From contig CAZKBS010000008.1 of assembly GCA_964551435.1 (NCBI GenBank), positions 1 through 64,000 on the forward strand: 64,000 nucleotides of DNA, given 5' to 3'. Of this stretch, positions 35,036 through 44,609 are shown in pieces. The notes under the pieces are model-generated. The model was given only the letters and a program-made list of their open reading frames with translations. It did no database searches and was not told the DNA's origin. Within the stretch, counting starts at the first letter, position 1. Each line of letters begins with the position of its first letter. This DNA is from UBA2020 sp964551435 (GTDB lineage Bacteria; Pseudomonadota; Alphaproteobacteria; Micavibrionales; UBA2020). Both the position numbers and the translations under genes were made by a program.

Positions 35036-36660
35036 CAGACCAGACGCGATTTTTCAACCGCCGCCTTGACGAAGGACGTGAACAGCGGATGCGGTTCAAA
35101 CGGTTTGGATTTCAGTTCGGGGTGGAACTGCACGCCGACAAACCACGGATGATCTTTGATCTCCACGATTTCCGGCAGCTTGCCATCCGGCGACATGCCG
35201 GAGAAAACCAGCCCCGCGCCTTCCAGCTGCTGTTTGTAGGTCGTGTTGACTTCGTAGCGGTGGCGGTGGCGTTCGGAAATTTCCGTCGCGCCATAAATCT
35301 CCGCGACGCGCGAACCCGCTGCCAGCTTGGCCTTGTACGCACCAAGACGCATGGTGCCGCCCATGTTGCCCGCTTCGTTGCGGCGTTCGACTTCGCCTTC
35401 TTTCATCCATTCGGTCATCAAACCGACGACCGGATTGCCGCATTTGCCGAATTCGGTGGAGCCGGCATCGTTCAGCCCCGCCAGATTGCGCGCGGTTTCG
35501 ATGACCGCCATCTGCATGCCGAGGCAAATACCGAAATAAGGAATTTTACGTTCGCGCGCGAATTGTACAGCGCGGATTTTCCCTTCCGTCCCGCGCTCGC
35601 CAAAACCGCCGGGCACCAGAATGCCATGCACGTTTTCAAGCAGGTGCAGGTTGTCGTCTTTTTCAAAGACCTCTGCGTTCAGCCACGACAGATTAACTTT
35701 GACGTTATTGGCGAAGCCGCCATGCGTCAGCGCCTCCGACAACGATTTATAGCTGTCGAGCAGCGAGGTATATTTGCCGACAACGCCAATCGTGACTTCG
35801 CCTTCGGGATGCTGGATTTTGTGCAAAATCTCCATCCATTTCGACAGGTCCGGCGCGGGTGCATCAAGGCCGAAGTATTTCAGCACCTGCTCGTCCAGTC
35901 CTTCGCCGTGATAGCTGACAGGCACCTGATAGATGCTGGGGACGTCAAGCGCGGGGATGACACGCTCCGGCAGGATGTTGCAGAACAGCGCGATTTTGCG
36001 GCGCTCTTCCTTGGGGATTTCGCGGTCGGCGCGGATGAGCAAAATCGACGGCTGGATACCAACCGACAGCAGTTCCTTCACCGAGTGCTGGGTCGGTTTG
36101 GTTTTCAGCTCGCCCGCCGTCTTGATATACGGCATCAGCGTGACGTGGATGAACAGCGCATTCCTGAGCCCGACTTCGTTACCGAACTGGCGGATGGCTT
36201 CGAGGAACGGCAGGCTTTCGATATCGCCCACGGTGCCGCCCACCTCGCACAGCACGAAATCGGCATCGCCGTTATCGCTCTGGATGAAATCTTTGATCTC
36301 GTTGGTGATATGCGGAATGACCTGCACCGTCCCGCCGAGGTAATCGCCGCGGCGTTCTTTGGTCAGCACGTTCCAGTAGATTTTGCCGGTGGTGACGTTG
36401 TCGGTCTTGCGCGCGGCGACGCCGGTGAAGCGTTCGTAATGGCCAAGGTCAAGGTCGGTTTCCGCGCCGTCATCGGTGACATAGCATTCGCCATGTTCAT
36501 AGGGGCTCATGGTGCCCGGATCGACGTTGAGGTAAGGATCGAGTTTGCGCAAACGCACCTTGAACCCGCGCGCCTGAAGCACAGCCCCCAGCGCAGCAGA
36601 GGCCAAACCTTTTCCAAGGGAGGAGACGACCCCGCCCGTGATGAAGATATAGCGTGGCAT
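35035..36660 (-). CDS. pyrG: CTP synthase
   Basis: A 541-residue enzyme that aminates UTP to CTP with glutamine. The synthase domain begins YIFITGGVVSSLGKG and the glutaminase domain contains FGICLGMQMAV with the nucleophile Cys and a late GVQFHPE with the catalytic His and Glu. A TTG one codon upstream is disregarded in favour of ATG 36660. The order ppiD-secG-pyrG on one strand beside tpiA is the usual alphaproteobacterial block. Confidence 0.97.
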   Translation of the reverse strand: MPRYIFITGGVVSSLGKGLASAALGAVLQARGFKVRLRKLDPYLNVDPGTMSPYEHGECYVTDDGAETDLDLGHYERFTGVAARKTDNVTTGKIYWNVLTKERRGDYLGGTVQVIPHITNEIKDFIQSDNGDADFVLCEVGGTVGDIESLPFLEAIRQFGNEVGLRNALFIHVTLMPYIKTAGELKTKPTQHSVKELLSVGIQPSILLIRADREIPKEERRKIALFCNILPERVIPALDVPSIYQVPVSYHGEGLDEQVLKYFGLDAPAPDLSKWMEILHKIQHPEGEVTIGVVGKYTSLLDSYKSLSEALTHGGFANNVKVNLSWLNAEVFEKDDNLHLLENVHGILVPGGFGERGTEGKIRAVQFARERKIPYFGICLGMQMAVIETARNLAGLNDAGSTEFGKCGNPVVGLMTEWMKEGEVERRNEAGNMGGTMRLGAYKAKLAAGSRVAEIYGATEISERHRHRYEVNTTYKQQLEGAGLVFSGMSPDGKLPEIVEIKDHPWFVGVQFHPELKSKPFEPHPLFTSFVKAAVEKSRLV

Positions 36661-36684
36661 CAATTCTCCCCCTGTTCGATGCTT

Positions 36685-37074
36685 TTACTGTCCGATGGGC
36701 GCTTTCGGTGCGGGCGCGGTTTCCGGCGTGTCGGGTGCCGCGGCCTTTTCTTCCGGCTTTACGTCTGCCGGTGCGGCTTCGGTCTTTTCGCTCTTTTCGA
36801 TAGGGGCAGGTTTTTTCGCGCCCATCTCGAGAATGCCTTCGGTCTTCGGGCTGCTGCTGGCGGTAATGGCCAGAAGCAAACTGGTGCAGAAAAACAGACC
36901 CGCCAGAATGGTCGTCGTGCGCGTCAGCGCATCGGCCGTGCGGCGCGGCGCCATCAGGTTCGACATAGAACCCGAGTTGCCCATGAAACCGCCTGTTTCC
37001 GACGGTTGCAACAGCACAACGGCGATAATGCCAATCGCGACAATCAGGTGAATGACCAGCAGAACTTCTTGCAT
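36685..37074 (-). CDS. secG: Preprotein translocase subunit SecG
   Basis: A 129-residue inner-membrane protein assisting SecYE. Two transmembrane helices (about 5-23 and 55-72) flank the conserved GGFMGNSGSMSNLMAPR loop. The C-terminal 55 residues form a cytoplasmic or periplasmic Ala/Pro/Lys/Glu tail longer than in E. coli SecG. ATG 37074 is preferred to an upstream TTG. Confidence 0.93.
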   Translation of the reverse strand: MQEVLLVIHLIVAIGIIAVVLLQPSETGGFMGNSGSMSNLMAPRRTADALTRTTTILAGLFFCTSLLLAITASSSPKTEGILEMGAKKPAPIEKSEKTEAAPADVKPEEKAAAPDTPETAPAPKAPIGQ

Positions 37075-37102
37075 GGACGACAAAACTCCGGTTCAACAGT
37101 TA

Positions 37103-37125
37103 TGGAAACGCAAGTCGCGTTTCCA
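37103..37125. repeat. Perfect 9-base inverted repeat between ppiD and secG
   Basis: TGGAAACGC (37103-37111) and GCGTTTCCA (37117-37125) with a five-base loop. It lies about 30 bases upstream of the secG ATG on the minus strand. There is no T run on either side in the right position, so it is not a standard terminator. It may be a leader hairpin or a processing or operator site. Confidence 0.45.
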
Positions 37126-37226
37126 GACATGGTTTTAAATCCCTTCCCGCCAAAAAGCCAGCGGTTTTTGAACGCTTTCAACAGCCTGAAAGGGCTTGCA
37201 AAAACGCACGCAGCGGCAGGGCGGGT

Positions 37227-39149
37227 TTATTCGATTTTCGCAGGGTCGTAAGTGGACTCGAGGATATTGTTATTCACCTTGACCTTGTACTTCGCCATCA
37301 GGCCCTTGCGGTACTGTTCGATAAGATCGCCCTGCAGCGCACGGCTGAGGCCCTGCTGCAGCAGCTTGGCCTCGCCCTCGGCGCTTTCCTTGGGCGTTTC
37401 GGTGCGGCGTTCGGCCACGCGCATGAACGACAGCGTATCTTCGCCGCGCACGGTGGTCGCCTGCCCCGTTTTTTCGATCGAGAACAGGGCCGGTATCATC
37501 CCGCGGCCCAGCGGCGCCTTGGCGGCATCGCTGTCACGGCGCAGGAAATCGCTGCGGGTGAGCGACTTGCCAAAAGATTTCGCCACGGCATCAAAATTCT
37601 CGCCCATGTTGAGGCGTTCCATGACCTGCGCGGCTTTTTCATCCAGCAAGGCGTTTTTGCGGACGTCTTTCCAGTTTTGCACAACCTCGCGGCGCACGTC
37701 GGCGAAAGGCTTCGCCTCGGCTGGCGTCAGCTTGCTGACGGAAACGACAACAAAAGAACCGTCATCCGCCTCGATGAGGGAGCTGACCGCTCCTTCTTCC
37801 TTGAGCGCGAAGGCCGCTTCGATCACCTTCTCCGCCTTGGGCAGCGCATCCAGATCGGCCTTGCGGCCTGCGGCTGTAAAACCGCTGGCGTCGACAGCCT
37901 CGATGGCAATCGGCTTCAGCTTGTATTCCTGCGCCAGCTGTTCCAGCGTCATTTCGTGACCGGCCAAGGCATCGTCGATGCGGTTGATGACTTCATAAAG
38001 CGCATCCGCGCCTTTTTCGGCCTTCACGCGTTTGGCAATCTCGGCACGCAGGTCTTCGAATTTTTTCGACGTACCCGGCTTGGTGACTTTTACAACACGC
38101 ACGACGTGCCAGCCGAAATCGCTTTTGACAGGCTGGGAAATCGCGCCCGGCGCGGTGTCTTTGAACGCAGCAGCGGCGAGTTCTTCGGCGATGTCATCTT
38201 CGCTGTAGGTGCCGCCGACAACATTCGCCGTGACGCCTTTCAGCGCGGCAACGCCTTTTTTCAGGTCATTGCCCGCCGCCATCGCCGCTTCGCGGATTTT
38301 GTTTGCGGTGGCTTCGTCTTCAACGACCAGCTGTTCGATCTGGCGCTCTTCCGGCGTCGAATAATCGCGTTTGTGTTCTTCGAACCAGGCCTGCAGCTCT
38401 TCGTCCGTCACTTCCGGATTGACGCCCAGCGACGGGCCATCCAGCACAACGGCGCTGAGGGCGCGCAGTTCGGGCTGCATGTAGCGGCCCTTGGTCGCTT
38501 CGTAATGTTTTTGCAGGTCTTCGTCCGACGGTTCCGCCACCGTGCCGATTTCCTTGAGCGTCAGCGTGAAGTATTCCGCGCGGCGCGCTTCGTAGCGGAA
38601 TTTCAGCGCGTCATCGACAAGGCGTTTGGGCGCATAGGCACCATAGGATACAGCCTTCAGAAGATTTTCGGCGGCAATCTGGCTGCGCACGCTGGCGAGC
38701 AGTTGCGCCTCGCTGAGGCCGGAGCTGCGCAGCAGGTATTGCAGCGCATCCTGCTCGCTCACGCCCTGCGACAGCAACGGCTGGATAAAGGCGCTATGCA
38801 CGAACTGCGCGGCGGTGCGGTTATCGACCACCAGACCGGCATCACGCGCGGCGCGGCTGAAAATGCGCGCGTTGATTTCCTGATCCAGCATTTTTTGCGG
38901 CAGGCCGCTTGCGTAGGCATCCGCCTGCGAAATGCGCTGCTGCGAAATCGCGCTTTGCACCATGCGGTCGAATTCGGTCGTGGTCAGCTTTTCGCCGTCA
39001 ATCGTTGCCAGCGTCGCCTTGGGCACGCCACGATTGAAAACACCCTGCACATCCATCAGCACAAGGCCGCCGCCGGCCAGCGCCAGCAGAAAAAGAAAAA
39101 AGCCTTTGATAAGGACCGATTGTCTGCCGGTTCGCATTGCACGCAACAT
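37227..39149 (-). CDS. ppiD: PpiD-type peptidyl-prolyl isomerase/SurA N-domain protein
   Basis: A 640-residue inner-membrane-anchored periplasmic chaperone. One transmembrane helix (about 14-34) is followed by a SurA/PpiD N-domain (about 50-190), a parvulin-like rotamase region (about 240-380, including TPEERQIEQLVVEDEA and a DFGWHVVRV motif) and a C-terminal domain. ATG 39149 has AGGAG eight to nine bases upstream and is chosen over GTG 39185. It lies in front of secG, suggesting a link between translocon and folding of exported proteins. Confidence 0.92.
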   Translation of the reverse strand: MLRAMRTGRQSVLIKGFFLFLLALAGGGLVLMDVQGVFNRGVPKATLATIDGEKLTTTEFDRMVQSAISQQRISQADAYASGLPQKMLDQEINARIFSRAARDAGLVVDNRTAAQFVHSAFIQPLLSQGVSEQDALQYLLRSSGLSEAQLLASVRSQIAAENLLKAVSYGAYAPKRLVDDALKFRYEARRAEYFTLTLKEIGTVAEPSDEDLQKHYEATKGRYMQPELRALSAVVLDGPSLGVNPEVTDEELQAWFEEHKRDYSTPEERQIEQLVVEDEATANKIREAAMAAGNDLKKGVAALKGVTANVVGGTYSEDDIAEELAAAAFKDTAPGAISQPVKSDFGWHVVRVVKVTKPGTSKKFEDLRAEIAKRVKAEKGADALYEVINRIDDALAGHEMTLEQLAQEYKLKPIAIEAVDASGFTAAGRKADLDALPKAEKVIEAAFALKEEGAVSSLIEADDGSFVVVSVSKLTPAEAKPFADVRREVVQNWKDVRKNALLDEKAAQVMERLNMGENFDAVAKSFGKSLTRSDFLRRDSDAAKAPLGRGMIPALFSIEKTGQATTVRGEDTLSFMRVAERRTETPKESAEGEAKLLQQGLSRALQGDLIEQYRKGLMAKYKVKVNNNILESTYDPAKIE

Positions 39150-39251
39150 ACGCGGGTTCTCCTGTAAAATTCCTTGATAATCCACAGCTTTTTCGCCAAG
39201 ATGTCAAGACACCAAACAGACAATTATTCAAAAAAATCAAAGGAGCCGCCG

Positions 39252-40010
39252 ATGTCCGCCACCAAGCTGATTGTGGGTAACTGGAAGATGAACGGTCTTC
39301 TGGCCGATAGCAAAGCCCGCGCGGAGCAACTGGGCAGCGCCGTCGCCGCCATCAAGGACAGCCCCTTTGAAATGGTATTATGTCCACCCGCCACCGTGAT
39401 CGGCACTGTTGCCGAGGTTCTGGCGGGCTGCGCCGTGCGCCACGGCGGGCAGGATTGTCATACCGAAAGCGCTGGCGCCTATACGGGCAATATTTCCGCC
39501 GCGATGCTCAAAGACCTCGGCTGCACCCACGTCATCGTCGGCCATTCGGAGCGCAGGCAGTACCACGCGGAAAGCAGCGCCCTCATCGCCGCCAAAGCGG
39601 CCGCCGCCCATGCCGCAGGGCTTGTCGCCATCATCTGCGTCGGTGAAACGGATGCGGAGCGCACGGCAGGACAGGCCGACAGCGTTGTCGCCGCACAGCT
39701 GGCAGAATCCATTCCGCTGTCCGCGACATCTGAAAATACCGCGATTGCCTATGAACCCGTCTGGGCGATTGGCACGGGCAAAACGGCATCAGCCGATGAT
39801 ATTCGCCAGATGCACGCGCATATCCGTGCGAAAGTCAGCGACAAAATCACCGCCGGCGGCGCACAGGTGAAACTGCTGTATGGCGGTTCGGTCAAGGCCG
39901 CGAATGCCCGCGAAATCCTGCACCTGCCGCATGTCGATGGCGTACTGGTCGGCGGCGCCAGCCTTGTCGCCGACGATTTCATCGCGATCGCGAAGGCCAG
40001 CGCGGCTTAA
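39252..40010 (+). CDS. tpiA: Triosephosphate isomerase
   Basis: A 252-residue TIM-barrel enzyme that interconverts dihydroxyacetone phosphate and glyceraldehyde 3-phosphate. The substrate Lys is in VGNWKMNG, the catalytic His in VIVGHSERRQY, and the catalytic Glu in AYEPVWAIGTGK; loop GGSVKAANA binds the phosphate. AAAGGAG precedes ATG 39252 by about seven bases. It diverges from ppiD. Confidence 0.97.
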   Translation: MSATKLIVGNWKMNGLLADSKARAEQLGSAVAAIKDSPFEMVLCPPATVIGTVAEVLAGCAVRHGGQDCHTESAGAYTGNISAAMLKDLGCTHVIVGHSERRQYHAESSALIAAKAAAAHAAGLVAIICVGETDAERTAGQADSVVAAQLAESIPLSATSENTAIAYEPVWAIGTGKTASADDIRQMHAHIRAKVSDKITAGGAQVKLLYGGSVKAANAREILHLPHVDGVLVGGASLVADDFIAIAKASAA

Positions 40011-40026
40011 AAGCCCATTTAATTGA

Positions 40027-41046
40027 TTATTCGTTCAGCCCCGCCGGAACAACGGCAGCGGGCGCAGGCGCTGCGGCGCTATAGGCCTTTGCAGCGGCGT
40101 GGCGTTTTTTGATCATCTCGCTGAGGGGTATCAGCTCGATATTTTTTGCCGCCAGCGTCGGCAGCCAGCTTTGCAGCGCATCCAGCGTCACATCTTTCGG
40201 ATGACCAATCGCCACCGCATAACCGCCGATGCGCGCAATGCGTTCGGTTTTTTCAAGCGCAGCCATGACCTGATCTGTGGTTTCGTAATGGTCGAGGAAC
40301 ACATCGCGGTGCGTGGTCGGGATGCCTTTAGACATCGCCATATCTTCGGCCACGCTGTCGGGCGCGGTTTTTGAATCAAGAAAATAAACGCCGCGCTTTT
40401 TCAAATCCCGCATCAAAACCGCAAGGCCGGGCGCGTGTTTTGTGAACGCGCTGCCCATGTGGTTGTTAACGCCTTTATAACCGCTGAAAGCATCCAGATT
40501 GCGCGCGATGCGTTTTTCCAGCTCCTCCGCAGAATGGCCGACGCCCAGAAAATCAGGCCCCGGATTAGCGGTCATGCGCGACGGCTCCATGGGCAGATGC
40601 ACCATCAGCTCATGCCCCTTTTGCTGTGCGAGCGCCGCCTGCGCGGCGACATTGTTGGCATAGGGCAAAAATGCCAGCGTGACGCCCGCAGGCAAATCAA
40701 TCGCACGGGCGGACCGTTTATGGTCGATACCCACATCATCAATCACAATCGAAATGAACACTTTGCGCTGCGGCGCCATCATGCCGGGACCGAAGGGACC
40801 GGACGCATCGGGCGGCGTTGCCATGACGGTCTGCACGCCGCTGTCAATCGCGCCCGCCGCATCCGCCGCTTCGCGGCAGGTGGTTTCATGGTCCGCAGGC
40901 GCGGTGTCTTTCCAATAGATATCATCCTGTTTGAACGCGGCCAGCAAATCGGTGTTTGTCTCGCCATCAAACGCGCGCGCCTGCGGCGCAGCCAGCATGA
41001 CCGCCGCCAGCATCAGGCCTGCGAATAGTCCATTCAAAAAACGCAC
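40027..41046 (-). CDS. Divergent polysaccharide deacetylase family protein
   Basis: A 339-residue exported protein with a signal peptide (about 1-25, ending PQARA). The catalytic domain begins FISIVIDDVGID and includes HELMVHLPMEPS, GVNNHMGSAFT, FLDSKTAP and AIGHP, typical of the divergent deacetylase (YibQ/DUF610) family. It probably acts in the periplasm; in some bacteria these proteins lie near cell-division hydrolase genes. Substrate unknown. Confidence 0.9.
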   Translation of the reverse strand: MRFLNGLFAGLMLAAVMLAAPQARAFDGETNTDLLAAFKQDDIYWKDTAPADHETTCREAADAAGAIDSGVQTVMATPPDASGPFGPGMMAPQRKVFISIVIDDVGIDHKRSARAIDLPAGVTLAFLPYANNVAAQAALAQQKGHELMVHLPMEPSRMTANPGPDFLGVGHSAEELEKRIARNLDAFSGYKGVNNHMGSAFTKHAPGLAVLMRDLKKRGVYFLDSKTAPDSVAEDMAMSKGIPTTHRDVFLDHYETTDQVMAALEKTERIARIGGYAVAIGHPKDVTLDALQSWLPTLAAKNIELIPLSEMIKKRHAAAKAYSAAAPAPAAVVPAGLNE

Positions 41047-41129
41047 GTCGAAACCCCGTATCTAACCCCAGTTCTTCGCGGCCATCATGACGGTTTTGCA
41101 CGGCCTGGGAAAGACTTGTTTAAACCCGC

Positions 41130-41158
41130 TTGACACGAAAGAGGAATAAAGGTAGAAC
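41130..41158 (+). promoter_or_regulatory. Putative lexA promoter
   Basis: TTGACA (41130-41135) is followed after 17 bases by TAGAAC (41153-41158). The -10 overlaps the proposed SOS box, which fits autorepression by LexA. Confidence 0.55.
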
Positions 41159-41169
41159 AAAATAAGAAT
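41155..41169. promoter_or_regulatory. Candidate SOS box at lexA
   Basis: GAAC-N7-GAAT, one base off the alphaproteobacterial LexA direct repeat GAAC-N7-GAAC (GTTC-N7-GTTC on the other strand). It lies 26 bases before the lexA ATG. Only this one copy was noticed in the window. Confidence 0.55.
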
Positions 41170-41194
41170 ACCCCGCTTAAGGAGCGCAAAGAGC

Positions 41195-41935
41195 ATGCTG
41201 ACCCAGAAACAACGCGATCTTTTGATGTTCATTCACGACTACACGTCCCGCACGGGACTGTCGCCGTCGTTCGAGGAAATGAAAGAAGGTCTGGATCTCA
41301 AATCCAAATCGGGCATTCACCGCCTGATCAACGCGCTGGTCGAACGCGGGTTTCTGGAGCGTTTGCCGAACAAGGCGCGCGCACTCGAAGTCAAAAAACT
41401 GCCGGAAAACGCGGCGGGCAAGCTGAATGTCCCCGCCTCCGGCGTACGCTCGGTATCAAGCCCTGCGACCGTCGCCGCCATTAAAAACCCCAAGGCCGGC
41501 GTGAAGCCGAATTTCAAGCAGTCCATGCCCGCCATGCCCGCCGCGAACAGCGATATGGCGGAGGTGCCGCTCTACGGCAAAATCGCCGCCGGCAGCCCTA
41601 TCGAGGCACTGCGCCATGAAACCGACATGATCGGCGTGCCGTTCCACATGATGGGCAATACGCCCTGCTACGCCCTCACCATCGAGGGGGATTCCATGAG
41701 CAAGGCCGGCATCATGGACGGCGATATCGTGATTATCGAAGAATGCGACCGCGCCAATGACGGCGACATTGTGGTGGCGCTGGTGGACGAAGAAGAAGTC
41801 ACCCTCAAACGTCTGCGCCGCGAGGTCGGCTCGGTCGTTCTGATGCCGGAAAACGACGCCTATCAACCCATCCGTCTGCCGCCCCACCGCGTGCGGATTC
41901 AGGGGCGTCTGCGCAGCCTTTTGCGGACGTATTAA
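41195..41935 (+). CDS. lexA: SOS repressor LexA
   Basis: A 246-residue repressor-protease. The winged HTH (1-70) has TSRTGLSPSFEEM. The self-cleavage Ala-Gly lies in GKIAAGSPIEA, the nucleophile Ser in EGDSMSKAGI and the general-base Lys in VTLKRLRRE. The linker between DNA-binding and catalytic parts is longer than in E. coli (about 70 extra bases coding for Ala/Pro/Lys sequence), a common alphaproteobacterial feature. A matching SOS box precedes it. Confidence 0.97.
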   Translation: MLTQKQRDLLMFIHDYTSRTGLSPSFEEMKEGLDLKSKSGIHRLINALVERGFLERLPNKARALEVKKLPENAAGKLNVPASGVRSVSSPATVAAIKNPKAGVKPNFKQSMPAMPAANSDMAEVPLYGKIAAGSPIEALRHETDMIGVPFHMMGNTPCYALTIEGDSMSKAGIMDGDIVIIEECDRANDGDIVVALVDEEEVTLKRLRREVGSVVLMPENDAYQPIRLPPHRVRIQGRLRSLLRTY

Positions 41936-42052
41936 CCCCGTCCGCAGCCTGCGCGGCAGCGAAAATCCGTTTTTTTCAAAAAGTTATAAAGTAACACTTT
42001 ACTTTATGCCGCGATGCGATATATCTTTCCGTAATCAAAGGAAAGAATAATC

Positions 42053-42388
42053 ATGCTTCTTGCAAAAACGGCTACTTACGGGGTTCTTCATATTGCTGTC
42101 GCCTTTCTGGTCGGCTGGACGGTCAGCGGCGATATACATATCGGCCTTGGGGTTGCCATGCTGGAGCCGCTGGCGCAAATCGGCGGTTTTTATTTCCACG
42201 AAAAAATCTGGCAAAAATATCAGGCGCGCAAGGCGCTTGAAAAAGGCCTGAGCGCCGACGAAGCCCACAAGCAATGGCATGTCAAAATGCCCTGCTGCGA
42301 AGCCACGCATGAAATGCTGAAACAGGCGCAGGTCATCAAGACCAAACTGCAAAACAAAACAGCGGATAGCCAGCAGCGCGCCGCCTGA
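42053..42388 (+). CDS. DUF2061 small membrane protein
   Basis: A 111-residue protein with two hydrophobic helices (about 9-25 and 30-45) and a charged C-terminal half. KTATYGVLHIAVAFLVGW, then EPLAQIGGFYFHEKIW, fit the DUF2061 family. A double Cys (CCEATHEML) lies in the C-terminal part. AAAGGAAAG precedes the ATG. It converges with comEC. Confidence 0.82.
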   Translation: MLLAKTATYGVLHIAVAFLVGWTVSGDIHIGLGVAMLEPLAQIGGFYFHEKIWQKYQARKALEKGLSADEAHKQWHVKMPCCEATHEMLKQAQVIKTKLQNKTADSQQRAA

Positions 42389-42401
42389 CGGGTTTTTCCT
42401 T

Positions 42402-44540
42402 TTAATCTTTTTTATCTTTCGGCTTCGCGCCCGCCGTCCACGGGCGCTGGCCGCGCTCATCCTTGACGCTGCGGATATCGGGCGGCTTGCCCGCTGTCAG
42501 GTAAATCGCATGCGCGCCATCGCTGCGCAATGTCCAGCGGTCGATGACCGCAACCTTGCGCTTGCAAGCGGGCGGTAATTTAATAGCCGATTTTGAAATC
42601 ATCACCGCTGCCGAAGCGCATTCTTCGGCGGCCGCTTCGGGTTTGCGGATAAACGATATGATATGCCCCTTCAGATTGGCGCGGCAGGCGGCATCATCGC
42701 AGGACAGAAAATCCCCCGCACCGCCCGGTAACTGGCGTTCCGGCCAGACTCGTGGCGATGCCTCCCGGGCACGGGAAAGCCCGAAACGCCCTTCGCGCAC
42801 CAGCCACTGCTCGCGCACGAATTTTTCCTTGGATAGCGTCGAAAACCATATTTTTCCATCCGGCGCACGCAGGGCGAAAAGATCCCCGCTGGCGGCCATC
42901 AAAATATCCGCCCGCGGCGTCAGGGCGGCCATCAGGGCGGCGACGGCCATCGGCGCCAGTCCTGCCCAGCGTATCCAGCCGCGCCACCCGCAGACCCAGA
43001 TGCCGCCGATGGTAAAAAGCCCCAGCCAAAGCGCATCAAAACTGCCGCCCTGCCAGCCCGCATATTCCCACCCCGCAACCAGTTCGGCGACATACATGAA
43101 AACGTCGATGCTTTTTTCGGTCAGCAACAGCGGATATTTTTCAAGTCCGAAAGGCATCAGCAAACATGACAAAAGCCCGACCGGAAAGGTCACAAACGAT
43201 GATACCGGCACCGCCACCATGTTTGCCGCCAGCCCGCCGATAAACGGGACGCGCCCGAAATGATACAGCGCGAAAGGCGCCGTCGCCGCACTGGCCACCA
43301 GCGAGGTTGAAAAACAGCCCAGCAGATAAAGCCCATATCGCACCGACCAATCCGCATCGCGGAAATGTTTTTTCCACCAAGGCGCGGTGCTTTCATAAAA
43401 AGCAATCAGGGCGACGACGGCAGCGAAAGACATCTGGAAGCTCGGCCCCATCAGGCTTTCCGGCGCCAGAACAAACAAAAGCAGCGCCGCAAATGCCGCC
43501 AGCCGCAACGTGAACGGGTCGCGGTCTATCATAATCGCCGTCATCACCACGCAGGTCATGATGACCGCGCGCTGTGCCGGAATGGGCGATCCTATCAGCA
43601 GCATGTAAAAAATAGATACGGCCATGGCAACCGCCGCCGCGATTTTTTTAATCGGCCAGCGCAGCGCCGTATAGGGAATGGCCGCCAGAAGCGCGCGCAC
43701 GAAAAAAAACGGAAACCCCGCAATCAACACGAAATGCGATCCCGAAATCGCAATCAGATGCGCGATGCCGGAATCCCGCGCCACCTGCCAGTCTTGTTCG
43801 GATATTCCCCTGTCCTCGCCAATCATAAAGGCGGTAATCATGGCGGCACGGTCGCGGTCTTCAATGGCGGCGAAGATTTTTTCGCGGATATGCCGGCGCA
43901 GTTTTTCAAAGAAAAATTCACCGCCCTGCCGCGGCGTCACAACCTCAAGATTGCCGAGGGCATATCCCGTACCGCCCAGCCCCTGAAAAAAGGCATGGCG
44001 CTGAAAATCGAACGCCCCCGGCATGACGGGCGCCGAGAGCGGCAGCAGTGATGCACGTACCTCCACCACATCACCCGCCTGCGGCACGGCGGGGTCGTTG
44101 TTTTTAAGCCGGATGCGCACGCGCGCGGGCAGACTGTCCTGAAACAGCGTGCCTTTCACAACTGTAAAATCCTCCAGCACGATCCGGAAGTTTTTGGGCT
44201 GCGGCTGCACCTCCACCACCTTGCCGCGCAGGGTGATGGTATAGCTGCGCTTTTCAATCACAGGCGCTGCGACGTTATGCGTACGCCACTGCGCCGCCGC
44301 AAAACCGCCCACCGCCAGCAGCAGCGCCAGAAAGGGAATAAAAACCGCCTGATTCCGGTAAAATGCCCGCAAGAGCGGCAGCATAAACAAGGCAACCAGA
44401 CTGCCGAGCAGCAGCGGCGGCTCCCCGTGCAGGGCGAAATATGCCGCAATCCCAAGGGCCATGGGCACAGGCAGCCAGAAAATCCAGCGTTCCCGCTGGT
44501 TTTGCATCTCCTGCCAAAATGCGCCTAAATATCTTGCCAT
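42402..44540 (-). CDS. comEC: ComEC/Rec2-family DNA uptake channel
   Basis: A 712-residue inner-membrane protein that in competent bacteria imports single-stranded DNA. An N-terminal DUF4131 region with membrane helices and an OB-like beta part (about 20-170) is followed by the competence domain with GIAHLIAISGSHFVLIAG and about eight to ten more helices. The C-terminal soluble part lacks the metallo-beta-lactamase HxHxDH motif; it ends in an IDRWTLRSDGAHAIYL stretch typical of alphaproteobacterial forms. I took ATG 44540; the longer frame runs into the gltX leader. It diverges from gltX. Confidence 0.9.
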   Translation of the reverse strand: MARYLGAFWQEMQNQRERWIFWLPVPMALGIAAYFALHGEPPLLLGSLVALFMLPLLRAFYRNQAVFIPFLALLLAVGGFAAAQWRTHNVAAPVIEKRSYTITLRGKVVEVQPQPKNFRIVLEDFTVVKGTLFQDSLPARVRIRLKNNDPAVPQAGDVVEVRASLLPLSAPVMPGAFDFQRHAFFQGLGGTGYALGNLEVVTPRQGGEFFFEKLRRHIREKIFAAIEDRDRAAMITAFMIGEDRGISEQDWQVARDSGIAHLIAISGSHFVLIAGFPFFFVRALLAAIPYTALRWPIKKIAAAVAMAVSIFYMLLIGSPIPAQRAVIMTCVVMTAIMIDRDPFTLRLAAFAALLLFVLAPESLMGPSFQMSFAAVVALIAFYESTAPWWKKHFRDADWSVRYGLYLLGCFSTSLVASAATAPFALYHFGRVPFIGGLAANMVAVPVSSFVTFPVGLLSCLLMPFGLEKYPLLLTEKSIDVFMYVAELVAGWEYAGWQGGSFDALWLGLFTIGGIWVCGWRGWIRWAGLAPMAVAALMAALTPRADILMAASGDLFALRAPDGKIWFSTLSKEKFVREQWLVREGRFGLSRAREASPRVWPERQLPGGAGDFLSCDDAACRANLKGHIISFIRKPEAAAEECASAAVMISKSAIKLPPACKRKVAVIDRWTLRSDGAHAIYLTAGKPPDIRSVKDERGQRPWTAGAKPKDKKD

Positions 44541-44609
44541 AGCGGGAAACGATACGTTAAATTGCCACAAAAAACAGCCCCCAAATTCCAAGGTTTCAGA
44601 GACTTAATC

